This document shows positions 1-8,900 of a stretch of DNA of 64,000 nucleotides, in pieces (within the stretch, counting starts at the first letter, position 1; the number at the start of each line of letters is the position of its first letter). The translations under genes were made by a program, and so were the position numbers. This DNA comes from JAVJSD01 sp040219575 (lineage in GTDB: Bacteria; Planctomycetota; Planctomycetia; Pirellulales; Pirellulaceae). The notes below the pieces were generated by a model, which ran no database searches, had not been told where the DNA came from, and worked only from the letters and a program-made list of their open reading frames with translations. The DNA lies in the NCBI GenBank assembly GCA_040219575.1, contig JAVJSD010000074.1, positions 1 through 64,000 of the forward strand. The letters are read 5' to 3'.

Positions 1-767
1 GGCTCGCGGTCGGCCAGGATTTTGTGGGCCAACGCCAAGGTGTCCTGAAACTTCCGCCAGGCGGACGAAGTGGCGGGATGGGCGTCCAGGTCATTCGGCG
101 TCGGCAACTCGTCGGCCCAAGCGACCAATTCCTGCAAGTGCGTCACGCGGGCCGACAGGCGGGATTCGTCCCGCTGATCTTTGGTTCTCTCGCGGAGCAA
201 GCCCGCTTCGATCCGTTGCCCCGCAACCCAGAGGGCATCGAACGGTTCGGCCGCCGCCAGCAATCGGTCGCGAATCTGGGCCACCAAGGTCAACGTGGTT
301 GGCACGGCGATGCTGGCCACCACGTGACTGGCGTCCTTCAACCGCAAGCGGTCCTTCACCAGCCCCGACCGCCGAGCCTGCGCCACCAGGGCGTCGAACA
401 CCTGCGCAAAACCCTGCTCGCCCAGCCGGCCTCGAAAGTAGCTCAGCGAACTGAAATTGGGCAGTCGAAAGCCCTTGCCCACTTGCAGGAAAAAGCGGAA
501 AGCGAGATCCGTCTTGGTCCGCAGCATGACTTGGCGGTCCGACAAATTGTGCCAATACCTCAGAAACTCCAGCTTGAGCATCCGCAGGGGGTCGATGGCC
601 GGTTGGCCTTGGTCTGGAGAATAACTCGCCTCCACCGATTGCCGCAGGGCCTCCCAGTCGATTTCCACCAGCGCGACAGCCAGCGGATGGTCCGGCGGCA
701 CGAACGCCTCGAACACCTGCCGATCGACGTCGGTGATTCGATAACGAAACGGTTCATCAACAAGCAT
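1..767 (-). CDS. IS1182/IS4-type transposase, N-terminal part (runs off window edge)
   Basis: An uninterrupted reading frame of 255 codons starts at an ATG at 767 and has no stop before base 1, so the C-terminus lies outside the window. The translation begins MLVDEPFRYRITDVDRQVFE and contains the pattern of the InsH N-terminal/DUF772 domain of IS1182- and IS5-like transposases: DHPLAVALVEIDW, then DPLRMLKLEFLRYWHNLSDR, then LPNFSSLSYFRGRL. A later DRLRLKDASHVV could hold the first catalytic Asp of the DDE site. The remaining acidic residues would be beyond the edge. Nothing in the visible part shows decay. Family level is fairly sure; exact IS family and intactness cannot be judged. Confidence 0.8.
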   Translation of the reverse strand, partial: MLVDEPFRYRITDVDRQVFEAFVPPDHPLAVALVEIDWEALRQSVEASYSPDQGQPAIDPLRMLKLEFLRYWHNLSDRQVMLRTKTDLAFRFFLQVGKGFRLPNFSSLSYFRGRLGEQGFAQVFDALVAQARRSGLVKDRLRLKDASHVVASIAVPTTLTLVAQIRDRLLAAAEPFDALWVAGQRIEAGLLRERTKDQRDESRLSARVTHLQELVAWADELPTPNDLDAHPATSSAWRKFQDTLALAHKILADRE

Positions 768-919
768 GGCGAGCTTCCTCCCTACTCCCATTCTACCGGC
801 CCCGGCAATACGCTGATGGCAATTCAACAGCCTCCGAAGGCGTCGGCGGACCGTTGCAGAAACGGTTCCGGCGGATGGAGCGTCGTGCGTACGCCATCGC
901 CTTCTCCGGCTTGCCGTTA

Positions 920-945
920 AACGAGACCAACTAACGAGACCAACT
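920..945. repeat. Tandem 13-bp repeat upstream of nuoM
   Basis: AACGAGACCAACT occurs twice head to tail (920-932 and 933-945), 40 bp before the nuoM start. Its role is unknown. It lies between the transposase start and nuoM and could be insertion scar or leader sequence. Confidence 0.7.
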
Positions 946-984
946 GTTTCATACAACTGCCCAGTACGGACGTCAGGCGCCTTC

Positions 985-2625
985 ATGCTATCCCCTGAAA
1001 ACTTGCTCATCGCCGCGGTCCTTCTTCCACTGCTGGGCGCTGTGGCCCTGTGGGTGGCCGCTCCGGCGGGACGCGACGTCGTCCGCTGGATCGCCCTGGG
1101 CGTGACCCTGGCGACGCTCGCCCTGGCGGCGGTGTTGGTGTTTCGCTTTCCCGCCGACGGCGTGGGAGAGTACGCCTCCAGCAGCCGGCCGTGGCTTGCG
1201 TTGTCGCCCGAGTTGGGAACCGCCGTCGACGTGCGGTTCAGCTTAGCGCTCGACGGCCTGGGCGTCTGGCTGTTCGGACTCTCCGCCCTGCTGATGGTCA
1301 CCTGCGTGCTGGTGAGTTGGCGGGCGATCGAGGACCGTCCCTCGCTGTTCTACGGCATGCTGCTGCTGTTGGAATTCGGCTGCCTGGGCGTGTTCACCGC
1401 CCGCGACATCCTGCTGTTCTACGTGTTCTTCGAGTTCACACTGATCCCGCTGTTTTTCCTGATCGGCATCTGGGGCAGTGAAGAGCGGCGCTACGCGGCG
1501 GCGAAGTTCTTTCTGTTTACGCTCGCCGGCAGTGTGCTGACGTTTCTGGGCATTCTGGCGATCGTGCTGTACGGCTCGCCCGACGGCGGCCTCACGTTTT
1601 CGATTCCCACGTTGACCGAGGAGTTGGCCCGCAATCCCATCCCGCTCGCCTGGCAACTGGCGATCTTCATCGCGCTGTTCGCCGGCTTCGCCATCAAGGT
1701 GCCTCTGTTCCCGCTGCACACGTGGCTGCCGCTGGCGCACACGCAGGCGCCCACCGCGGGCAGCGTCTTCCTGGCTGGGCTGCTGCTGAAGATCGGCATC
1801 TACGGGTTCCTGCGGTTCAGCATTCCCATGCTGCCCGACGCGACCGCCCTGTGCATGCCCTGGCTGTTGTGGCTGTCGGTGATCGGCATCGTGTACGGGG
1901 CGCTGGTCGCGCTCGCGCAGCGCGACATCAAGCGGCTGATCGCCTACTCCAGCGTCAGCCATCTTGGCTTCTGCATGCTGGGAGTGTTTGCTTTGAACAG
2001 TTTGAGCGTGCAGGGCGGCGCGCTGCAGATGGTCAACCACGGCCTCTCCACCGGCGGGCTGTTCGCCATCGTGGGCATGCTGTACGAGCGTTACCACACG
2101 CGGGAGATCTCGCATCTGGGAGGCATCGCCCGACGCTTGCCGCTGCTGTCGTTCTTCATGTTGTTGTTCACGCTGTCGAGCATCGGCCTGCCGGGACTCA
2201 ACGGCTTCGCGGGAGAGTTTCTGTTGTTGCTCGGCACGTTTCAGCGAGCCTTCGCCCAAGCGCCGCCGGCGCTGGCGCTGCAGTACCAGATCGTGGCCGT
2301 GGCGGCCGTTTCGGGCGTGGTGCTGGGCGCGTGGTACATGCTGTGGCTCGTCCAGCGGGTGTTCTTCGGACCGCTGAAGGAGCCGCACGGCGATCATGCG
2401 TCCAATGGCCACAACGGCGATCACGAAGTCCGCGACCTGTCGATCCGCGAAGTGCTGTCGCTGGCCCCGCTGGCGGTGTTTGTGTTGTGGATCGGCCTGC
2501 AGCCGCAATTCTTCCTGGCGCGAATGCAGCCCACGCTCCAGCAACTTACCGCCGAGGCGACCGCCGTGGTCGCCGAGCAAGGGAGCCAATCCGCGGAAAG
2601 CGCCGAACTCGCCCGCGGCGAGTAG
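985..2625 (+). CDS. nuoM: NADH-quinone oxidoreductase subunit M (NuoM)
   Basis: Proton-pumping antiporter-like subunit of respiratory complex I, in the cytoplasmic membrane. The 546 residues are nearly all hydrophobic helices, at the usual NuoM length of about 500-550. Family signatures are visible: FFEFTLIPLFFLIGIWG with the conserved membrane Glu, AIKVPLFPLHTWLP with the conserved Lys, LAGLLLKIGIYGFLRF, and RDIKRLIAYSSVSHLGF. The usual WLPDAH reads WLPLAH here, so the Asp is lost. NuoL should precede and NuoN follow in a normal nuo operon. Neither is present: a transposase lies upstream and a radical SAM gene downstream. This may be a stand-alone extra copy or one end of an operon broken by rearrangement. 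ATG start; no strong ribosome site. Confidence 0.93.
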   Translation: MLSPENLLIAAVLLPLLGAVALWVAAPAGRDVVRWIALGVTLATLALAAVLVFRFPADGVGEYASSSRPWLALSPELGTAVDVRFSLALDGLGVWLFGLSALLMVTCVLVSWRAIEDRPSLFYGMLLLLEFGCLGVFTARDILLFYVFFEFTLIPLFFLIGIWGSEERRYAAAKFFLFTLAGSVLTFLGILAIVLYGSPDGGLTFSIPTLTEELARNPIPLAWQLAIFIALFAGFAIKVPLFPLHTWLPLAHTQAPTAGSVFLAGLLLKIGIYGFLRFSIPMLPDATALCMPWLLWLSVIGIVYGALVALAQRDIKRLIAYSSVSHLGFCMLGVFALNSLSVQGGALQMVNHGLSTGGLFAIVGMLYERYHTREISHLGGIARRLPLLSFFMLLFTLSSIGLPGLNGFAGEFLLLLGTFQRAFAQAPPALALQYQIVAVAAVSGVVLGAWYMLWLVQRVFFGPLKEPHGDHASNGHNGDHEVRDLSIREVLSLAPLAVFVLWIGLQPQFFLARMQPTLQQLTAEATAVVAEQGSQSAESAELARGE

Positions 2626-2783
2626 TGTCGAGAAGTGGGGTTCTGGCCGCGATGGCGGAAACGGCCGATGCGCTGGCCCCGCGCCTCGCCAACTTGAAAC
2701 CACGCCCTTGCGCGCCTACGATTCGAAAGACGCTTCTTCGTCCGCCCCCCACGACAAACCCCATCACAACAAGCCCATCCCAC

Positions 2784-2850
2784 GACGGCAAAGCCGTCGG
2801 CTTGGGGCGTAATTGTGGCCGCCTCACCACTCACCACTCACCACTCACCC
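2784..2850 (+). repeat. Hairpin plus TCACCAC tandem repeat in leader
   Basis: A GACGGC-AAA-GCCGTC hairpin followed by CGGCTTGG is succeeded by three TCACCAC units and a partial one (2824-2850), ending next to the ATG of the radical SAM gene. A related block in the opposite orientation lies at 63846-63896, just before the BatA-type gene. Confidence 0.65.
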
Positions 2851-2851
2851 C

Positions 2852-3712
2852 ATGCTCCCCCTCCACGCCCAGCATCAGCGGACCTTCGAAGCCAATCGCT
2901 TCGTGTATCCGGTGCTGAGCCGTCGTTCGGGCGGGCTGTCGATTGGGGTGAACTTGAATCCCGACAAGATCTGCAATTTCGACTGCATTTACTGCCAGGT
3001 CGATCGCACGCGCCAGAGTGAAACCCGATTCGTCGAGACCGACGCGCTGCTGAGGGAGCTCGATCACACGCTGTCGTTGGCGGCGTCCGGCGAGATCTAC
3101 GAAGCAGTAAAGTTTCGCGACGTGCCGGTACATCTGCGGCGGCTCAACGACATCGCCTTCTCGGGCGACGGCGAGCCGACGACCTATCGCAACTTCGACG
3201 AGCTCATTGCTTTGTGCGCCGCCGTGAAGCAGCGTCACGGACTGAACGATGTGAAGATGGTGCTGATCACCAACGCCAGCATGTTCCACAGGCCGCACGT
3301 CGCGCGCGGACTGGAGATCCTCGACGCCAACAACGGCGAAATCTGGGCCAAGCTGGAAGCGGGAACGGAAACGTACTTCAAGTTGATCGACCGCACGCCG
3401 ATTCCGTTTCGGCAGATTCTCGACAACCTCGCCGCCGCGGCGCGGGTTCGCCCTCTGGTGATCCAGTCGCTGTTCATGCGCGTCGAGGGGGAACCGCCGT
3501 CTCACGAAGAACTGGTCGCTTTTTGCGATCGGCTGCAGGAGGTCGTCGAGGGTGGGGGGGCGATTTCGTTGGTGCAGGTGTACACGGTGGCGCGGCGTCC
3601 CGCCGAGAGTTATGTCACGCCGCTGGCCGACGCCGAGGTCGACGCGATCGTCGATCTGGTGACGCGGCGGACCGCACTACCCGCCGCCGCATTCTACGGC
3701 GCGACAAACTGA
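2852..3712 (+). CDS. Radical SAM domain protein
   Basis: Predicted [4Fe-4S] enzyme that cleaves S-adenosylmethionine to start radical chemistry; the substrate is unknown. The cluster motif CNFDCIYCQ (CxxxCxxC) is near residues 37-45, preceded by GVNLNPDKI. A SGDGEPTT motif typical of the SAM-binding strand of COG0731-like radical SAM proteins follows. LITNASMF and the Glu-rich AKLEAGTETYFKLIDR also fit this group. The ATG at 2852 gives 286 residues. An in-frame start 39 bp upstream would add a peptide encoded by the simple repeat and is unlikely. It stands alone after nuoM with 226 bp between. It is not EpmB, which would be expected to look like a lysine 2,3-aminomutase. Confidence 0.85.
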   Translation: MLPLHAQHQRTFEANRFVYPVLSRRSGGLSIGVNLNPDKICNFDCIYCQVDRTRQSETRFVETDALLRELDHTLSLAASGEIYEAVKFRDVPVHLRRLNDIAFSGDGEPTTYRNFDELIALCAAVKQRHGLNDVKMVLITNASMFHRPHVARGLEILDANNGEIWAKLEAGTETYFKLIDRTPIPFRQILDNLAAAARVRPLVIQSLFMRVEGEPPSHEELVAFCDRLQEVVEGGGAISLVQVYTVARRPAESYVTPLADAEVDAIVDLVTRRTALPAAAFYGATN

Positions 3713-3728
3713 GAACGCGCATCCCCGC

Positions 3729-3752
3729 ACGACGGACGTCGACGTCCGTCGT
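3729..3752. repeat. 24-bp perfect palindrome
   Basis: ACGACGGACGTC is followed directly by its reverse complement with no loop, 17 bp after the radical SAM stop and 19 bp before the next gene. It could serve as a dyad protein-binding site or, once extruded, as a terminator stem. There is no T-run, so a Rho-independent terminator is doubtful. Confidence 0.75.
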
Positions 3753-3770
3753 CTTTCGAGACGCTCAAGC

Positions 3771-4091
3771 ATGCAGTCGCATCGGAAATCGACGCCCCCG
3801 TCCGCCAAAGGCGCACCACGCCGAGCCCCCGAACTTCCCAACAGCCGTTCGCTGATGATCATCCTGGGGATCATGGCCGCGCTTTTTGTGTGGGGCACGT
3901 TGCACGCGGCCGGGGCGTATCTGTACAACCTCGATATGCGCAAGCCGTTCGTGGTGTACGCCTTTGTGGGCGGCTTCCTGGCGTTCTGGGGCGTGGCGGT
4001 GATGCTCCGCAATCGACGTCTGCGGCGCGAGTTCGAGCGCCTGCCGGATTCGGACGTGGACGATCAGCATGCCGACGGAGCGAACGGCTAA
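3771..4091 (+). CDS. Small membrane protein of unknown function
   Basis: 106 residues with a basic, Pro-rich N-terminus of about 27 residues. Two hydrophobic helices follow (LMIILGIMAALFVWGTLHAA and VVYAFVGGFLAFWGVAVML), then an Arg-rich stretch and an acidic tail. The layout predicts a two-pass inner-membrane protein with a cytoplasmic basic head. I do not recognise a family. It lies between a radical SAM gene and a WD40 gene in the same direction, and codon use matches its neighbours. The two clear helices make it more credible than a chance frame. Confidence 0.6.
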   Translation: MQSHRKSTPPSAKGAPRRAPELPNSRSLMIILGIMAALFVWGTLHAAGAYLYNLDMRKPFVVYAFVGGFLAFWGVAVMLRNRRLRREFERLPDSDVDDQHADGANG

Positions 4092-4209
4092 GACGGCGTC
4101 GCTCCTTGAACCCGTCGCATTCGGCGCGTCGTAGAGCGTAAAATGGCGGAGCTGACCACGACCATTTCGATACCATTCGCATAGAGCATTGATGAGAGGA
4201 GACGACGTC

Positions 4210-5661
4210 ATGTGCCGCAAGCGCGCCTTGACTGAAAGAATGCGTAGTCCGCTTCGTGGCGCCTTCGCCCTGCGCGTCGCGCTCGCTTGTCTGACGGTCT
4301 CGCTGGCCGGTTCTGTGTCGGTTCGCGGCCAGGAAAAGGCCGACGATTCGCCGCCCGTCACGGTGCTCGAAATCGGCGCACCCGAGGGAGCGCGGCTGTT
4401 CGTCGATGGGCGCGACTACGAGTCGTCGCGGAAGTTGACCTTCAAGAATCTGGATCCCGAAAAGCAGTACACGTCGACAATCCGCGTGCAACTTCCCGAC
4501 GGCGCCCTCGCCCAGCGGCGTGTGAGCTTCCAGGCCGGCGACCAACTCGCCTGGACCTGGGACGAGATTCTTGCGAGCGAGGACGCCGTCTTCTGGCACC
4601 CGATGCTCGCCACACGTTCGGCGACGGCGGCGATTTCGCCCGACGGTCGGCGGATCGTGCTTCCCGTCGATGACAAGACGGCCGCCCTGTTCGACGCCGA
4701 GTCGGGCGAAATGCTGCATCGCTACCAAGCCCATGAACAGCCGCTGCGCGGCGTGGCGTTTTCGCCCGACGGCCGCCAAGTCGCCACCTGCGGCGAGGAC
4801 AACATCGTGCAGCTGTTTGACGTGGATGAGGAGAAACCAACGCGGCGGATCGTTCCGCCGGAGCATCCCCGGCGGGCGCAGACTGTCGTCGCCCGTCGAC
4901 GTCCGTTTCGGCCATTCGAAAGCCTGGGCGACGCAATCGGGTCGGGCATCGGCGACGCCTTGGATGAAGCTCTTGTGGAGCCGCTGCGTCGTCGGTACTC
5001 GCACGTGCTTTCGGTGGCGTTCTCGCCGGACGGAAAGCAACTGCTCAGCAGTCAGTTCGACGGGTCGGTCCGGCTGTGGGACGTGCGGACGGGGCGTCAA
5101 CTGCGGCAGTTCTGCGGACCGCGCAGCGCGTACAGCAACGAGACGCTGCCGGTGATCAGTTCGGCGGCGTTCTCGCAGGACGGGCGCTACGTAACCGCCG
5201 CCGACGAGCAGGGCTGGGTCCGCGTGTGGCAAACATCCAACGGCCGCCAAACCGCGCGGCTTCGCGCCGATGGGTTTCGGGCGCAGTCGGCGCAGTTTTC
5301 ACCCGACGGACGGTTGCTGCTCACCGTCGGCGCCGACAAGGTGGCGCGACTCTGGGACGCGAAATCCGGTGAACATCTCCACTTGATGTATCCCAGAGAG
5401 TCGGCCGGTATTCGCGTCGCCTGTTTCTCGGGCGACGGTCAGGTGATGACGCTCGGCGAAGACACCGCCGTCCGGTTCTGGGACGCCGACACCGGTGAAG
5501 AGACCCGCCGACTGCCGGTCGGTCCGTCACTGGTCTCCAAGAAGCTGTTGATCGCCGACCCTTCCGGCAAGGTGCTGCTCACCGACGGACTGCTGGGGTA
5601 CCAATCGCGCAAGGTCGAAAGCGGCGCGTTGGTGCGCGTCTATCGCCCGGCTGGCGAGTAG
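4210..5661 (+). CDS. Secreted TIGR03000-like/WD40 repeat protein
   Basis: 483 residues. An AGGAG site at 4197-4201 lies 8 bases before the chosen ATG; in-frame starts at 4189 (TTG) and 4192 lack this spacing. The N-terminus holds a signal peptide (LRVALACLTVSLAGSVSVRG). A domain of about 70 residues follows (VTVLEIGAPEGARLFVDGRD to VSFQAGDQLAWTWDE), resembling the planctomycete TIGR03000 module. The rest is six or seven WD40 blades, recognisable as repeated FSPDGR and LWD motifs (AFSPDGRQVATCGED, AFSPDGKQLLSSQFDGSVRLWD, QFSPDGRLLLTVGADK). It probably acts outside the cytoplasm as a protein-binding propeller; its partner is unknown. A basic insert interrupts the blades near residues 205-255. 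Confidence 0.8.
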   Translation: MCRKRALTERMRSPLRGAFALRVALACLTVSLAGSVSVRGQEKADDSPPVTVLEIGAPEGARLFVDGRDYESSRKLTFKNLDPEKQYTSTIRVQLPDGALAQRRVSFQAGDQLAWTWDEILASEDAVFWHPMLATRSATAAISPDGRRIVLPVDDKTAALFDAESGEMLHRYQAHEQPLRGVAFSPDGRQVATCGEDNIVQLFDVDEEKPTRRIVPPEHPRRAQTVVARRRPFRPFESLGDAIGSGIGDALDEALVEPLRRRYSHVLSVAFSPDGKQLLSSQFDGSVRLWDVRTGRQLRQFCGPRSAYSNETLPVISSAAFSQDGRYVTAADEQGWVRVWQTSNGRQTARLRADGFRAQSAQFSPDGRLLLTVGADKVARLWDAKSGEHLHLMYPRESAGIRVACFSGDGQVMTLGEDTAVRFWDADTGEETRRLPVGPSLVSKKLLIADPSGKVLLTDGLLGYQSRKVESGALVRVYRPAGE

Positions 5662-5966
5662 CCATCCGGCGTCACCGCCCTCTTTCGGCTGTCGGGGGGA
5701 TTTCTGTAGCATGGCCGCCCCCGGCCGTGAATGAGTCGTCCATCACGCGGCTCCTACTTCCCGACAACCCGTGTGAGCCAAGGCGACGTCTCCCTGCAAT
5801 CGGATCGAAGCAAGCACGCACGCTCCCTGCGATGGACCACCGTTTCACGGCCGGGGGCGGCCATGCTACTTGCTACACTACCGCCAGCCTTGCCGACGTC
5901 GGGCGCCATGCGCTTGCGGCTGATGTGCAGATTAACCTGGCAAGTGCTGATGAATAATCCGTGCGG
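5662..5966. other. Intergenic region with inverted-repeat element
   Basis: 305 bp between the convergent WD40 gene and the giant minus-strand cytochrome gene. It holds the 26-bp inverted repeat at 5706-5731 and 5844-5869. No convincing gene is seen. Confidence 0.7.
5706..5869. repeat. 164-bp element bounded by perfect 26-bp inverted repeats
   Basis: The left arm (5706-5731) starts GTAGCATGGCCGCCCCCGGC. Its exact reverse complement occupies 5844-5869, with 112 bp between. The arms are far longer than a terminator stem. This is a MITE-like shape, but target duplications were not recognised. It lies between two convergent genes. Confidence 0.75.
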
Positions 5967-8900
5967 CTAATGCTCGTGCTGGTGCATGTGGAACAGCATG
6001 TGCTTTTCGTCGCCGCCCGCCAGTACGTAGGCGATCAGGTCGAGGATCTCCTCGCGTTTGAGCTTGCTGAGCAGCCCCTCGGGCATGATCGACTTGGGCG
6101 ACTTGACCCGCTCCTCGATCGAATCGACGGCGATCTCAATCGGCTTCGTCTTGGCGAGGGGGTTATCGACGATCACGACCTTCTCGGGCGTCTCTTCCAG
6201 CACCATGCCGGTGATGATCTTGCCCGAATCGAGCGCGAAGATTTGCGACTGGTACTTTTCCTCGATCTTCTCGGAAGGCTTCAGCAGCGACTGCAGGATG
6301 TACTGCGGGTTGTGGTTTTCGGGCTTCATCTTGCTGAGGTCGGGACCGATCTCCTGGCCTTCCTTGCCGATCTTGTGGCAGGCCACGCAGCTCGAAACGG
6401 TGAAGGCGTTCTTGCCGACCGCGAAGGAGCGGCCGGGCTCGAGCGGCTTGACGAATCCCGCCAGTTCCTCGAGCGTCCACTCGTGACTCTGGCCGATCAG
6501 CGCGAGCAACTTATCCTTGATCTCGAGCTTGTGGCTGGCGAGGTATCCGGCTGCGTCGGCCTCGTACTCTTTCAGGTTTTCGACCACGACCATCGCGCCA
6601 TACATTCGACGCCAGTGGCCCGGGTAGGTGCAGACATACGGATAGATGCCCGGTTGCTTGGGGGCCTCGAAGCTGAGCGCCTGCGAGTCGCCGGGCTGCA
6701 GCAGGTTGCTGTGCAGCAGGATCTTGTCCGACACGGGCACATACTGCCGCTCGATCACATCCGCCTCTCGAGCGGTGGCTTCCGCCAGCAGGCCGACCTC
6801 CTCCATCGCGCCCGGCAAGACCAACGCGAAGTTGTGCGGCATCTGATCGGGATTCGAAAGCCGCACTTCCACCGGTTTGCCGGCCTCCACGACGATCCGC
6901 TCGGTGTCGTAGATCATCCGCTCGGGCACGGTGCTGATGGCGATGACGCGGACGTCGAGATTCTCCAGCCGCGCCTCGACCGCCCGGCCTTGCTCGGCGG
7001 GAAGCAACGCCGCCAGCGAACGCGTCAGGCCGATCGCTTCACCCGCCTCAGCGCCGGTGCGGTACTTGGCGGGAACCTGGCTGAGATAGGCCACCAGCGC
7101 GTCGACCACCGGCCGGACTTCCTTCTTGGGCCACTTCTCGACAGCGATCGAGCGGAGTACTCGAATGGCGCTGGTGCGATTGCGGCCGGACCTCACAATC
7201 GCCGACAGGTCACGGACTTTCTCCGTGTCGCGCCCCGGTATCGAGGCCAACGCCGAGATGGCGACGTCGTGCAGCGTCTGCCCGCCGCCGGTCGAGAGCT
7301 TCTCCGTCGGCACCGGTTGTTTCTTCCGAATGCCGGGCCCCTTCCAAGCCAGTGACAGTGCGTCGCCCCCGCCGTTATCAAAATAGGTCACCACAATCGG
7401 GTGCGCGCCGGGCGGCAGTTCGACATCGCCAGCCTTTTCCGAGGCGCCGTGCTTGCCGTCGTGGTTGATGACCTCTTCGCCGCCGATGTACAGCCGCGAG
7501 CCGTCGTCGGAGGTGAGGTAGAACGTGTACTTGCCGCCCCGGTCGATCAGCACCGTGCCGCTCAGCCGCATGGCGAAGCCGTCGCGTTGCTTGATCTCCG
7601 GCAGATCGAACGTCACCGTCGGCGCGACGCCGGAGAACTTCGGCTTCAGCTTGGCGAGCGTGTCGAGCGCCACGTTGGGCGGATTGGGCAGAAAGTAGTC
7701 GTAGCGAAGACCGCTCTCGCTCGGAGAGCTGCTCGCGACGCCGCTTTCGACGCCCGACGGCAAGTCGAACATCAGCGGACGCACCTGCTCGTACAGGCCC
7801 GCGCGAATCTTGGCGTCCTTCACCAGGCTGGCCGCGCTCAGTGCGTCGCGAAGCAGATCGGCGCTGTTCGATGCCGCGATGAAGGCGTCTTCGCCGTGGC
7901 CGTCGGCGGCGATCCAGGCGGCGAAGCCAAGACGCCTGGCGACTTCCGACTCGCCGCCGGTCGCGAACTTCTGCAGCCGATCGCGCACACCGCGGAGCGC
8001 TTCGCCCGGCTGCTGCAACAGCAACTCGCCGGCGCCGGCCAACGCGGCGGTCTCCCCTTGGGCGTCTTGCTCGGCAATCAGGTCGAGCAGGAGTTCGAGT
8101 TCGCTTGTTTTGCGAATCTTCGCCAGGCCCGAGATGGCGTAATTCAGCTGGTCGGCCTTCGCGTTGGTCCGCGACAGGATGGCGAGGTACACCGGTTCGG
8201 TCGGCTTGAGCTTCATCAGCTCGGCGACGTTGGCGGCACGCAAGGTGTAGGCGTAAGCGGCGTCCGACAGCGGTCGCCCGCTCGCCAGCACGTCCTTGAT
8301 GTACTGCTGCACGTCGATCGACTTGCGGGCTTCCGTAAGGTTGAAGTCGAGTTGCAGATCCTTGGGGAACTGCTCCGCGGTGAACAGAACCTCCGCCGCG
8401 TCAGGCCCGCCGTAGTACACCGCCGCCACCACCGCTTCGGCCCGCACTCGGGCGTCGCTGTCGGCGGCCAATTGAATCAGCAGGGGGCCGACGTTTTCGA
8501 TCTTGCCGTGCCAATCGCGCAGGACGCGAACGGCCGCCGCGCGGGCGTTGGCGTCGGGTGAGTCAAGCACCTTACGCAACAGAGGTTCGCTAGCGATCTT
8601 GTGCATCTGGTGCACCCACAGCGTTTCGGTGAGCGTCTGTGCGTTCTCGACTTTTGAGGCGTCGAGGCTCTCGGCGAGTTTCGCCGCCGCGGCCGTCGCT
8701 TCGCGCGCTTCACGACCTGTCAGCTCCAAGCGGGCGCGGTAGCGCACGTCGGCGTCGGGCGACGTCAACTGCTCGACGACTTCGGCGACCGGTTTGTCGT
8801 CCATCTTGGCGACGGAACGCAGGGGACGGCCGTCGACCGTCACGCGATAGACGCGGCCGTGTTTGTGATCGCGGTTGGGATCGCGGAGGTTGTGCTGCAG

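Noticed and set aside
24..920. Long plus-strand open frame over the left edge
   Set aside because: It is antisense to a clear transposase frame; the translation is Arg/Gln-rich and shows no family pattern.
1243..2703. Minus-strand open frame opposite nuoM
   Set aside because: Composition (His/Gln/Arg-rich) is typical of an antisense shadow, while the plus strand encodes an unmistakable NuoM.
2824..2850. Possible CRISPR-like repeats
   Set aside because: The 7-bp units have no spacers; it is a simple tandem repeat.
2852..3712. Radical SAM gene as EpmB, the partner of EpmA
   Set aside because: The sequence resembles COG0731-like proteins, not lysine 2,3-aminomutase, and it is 54 kb from efp-epmA.
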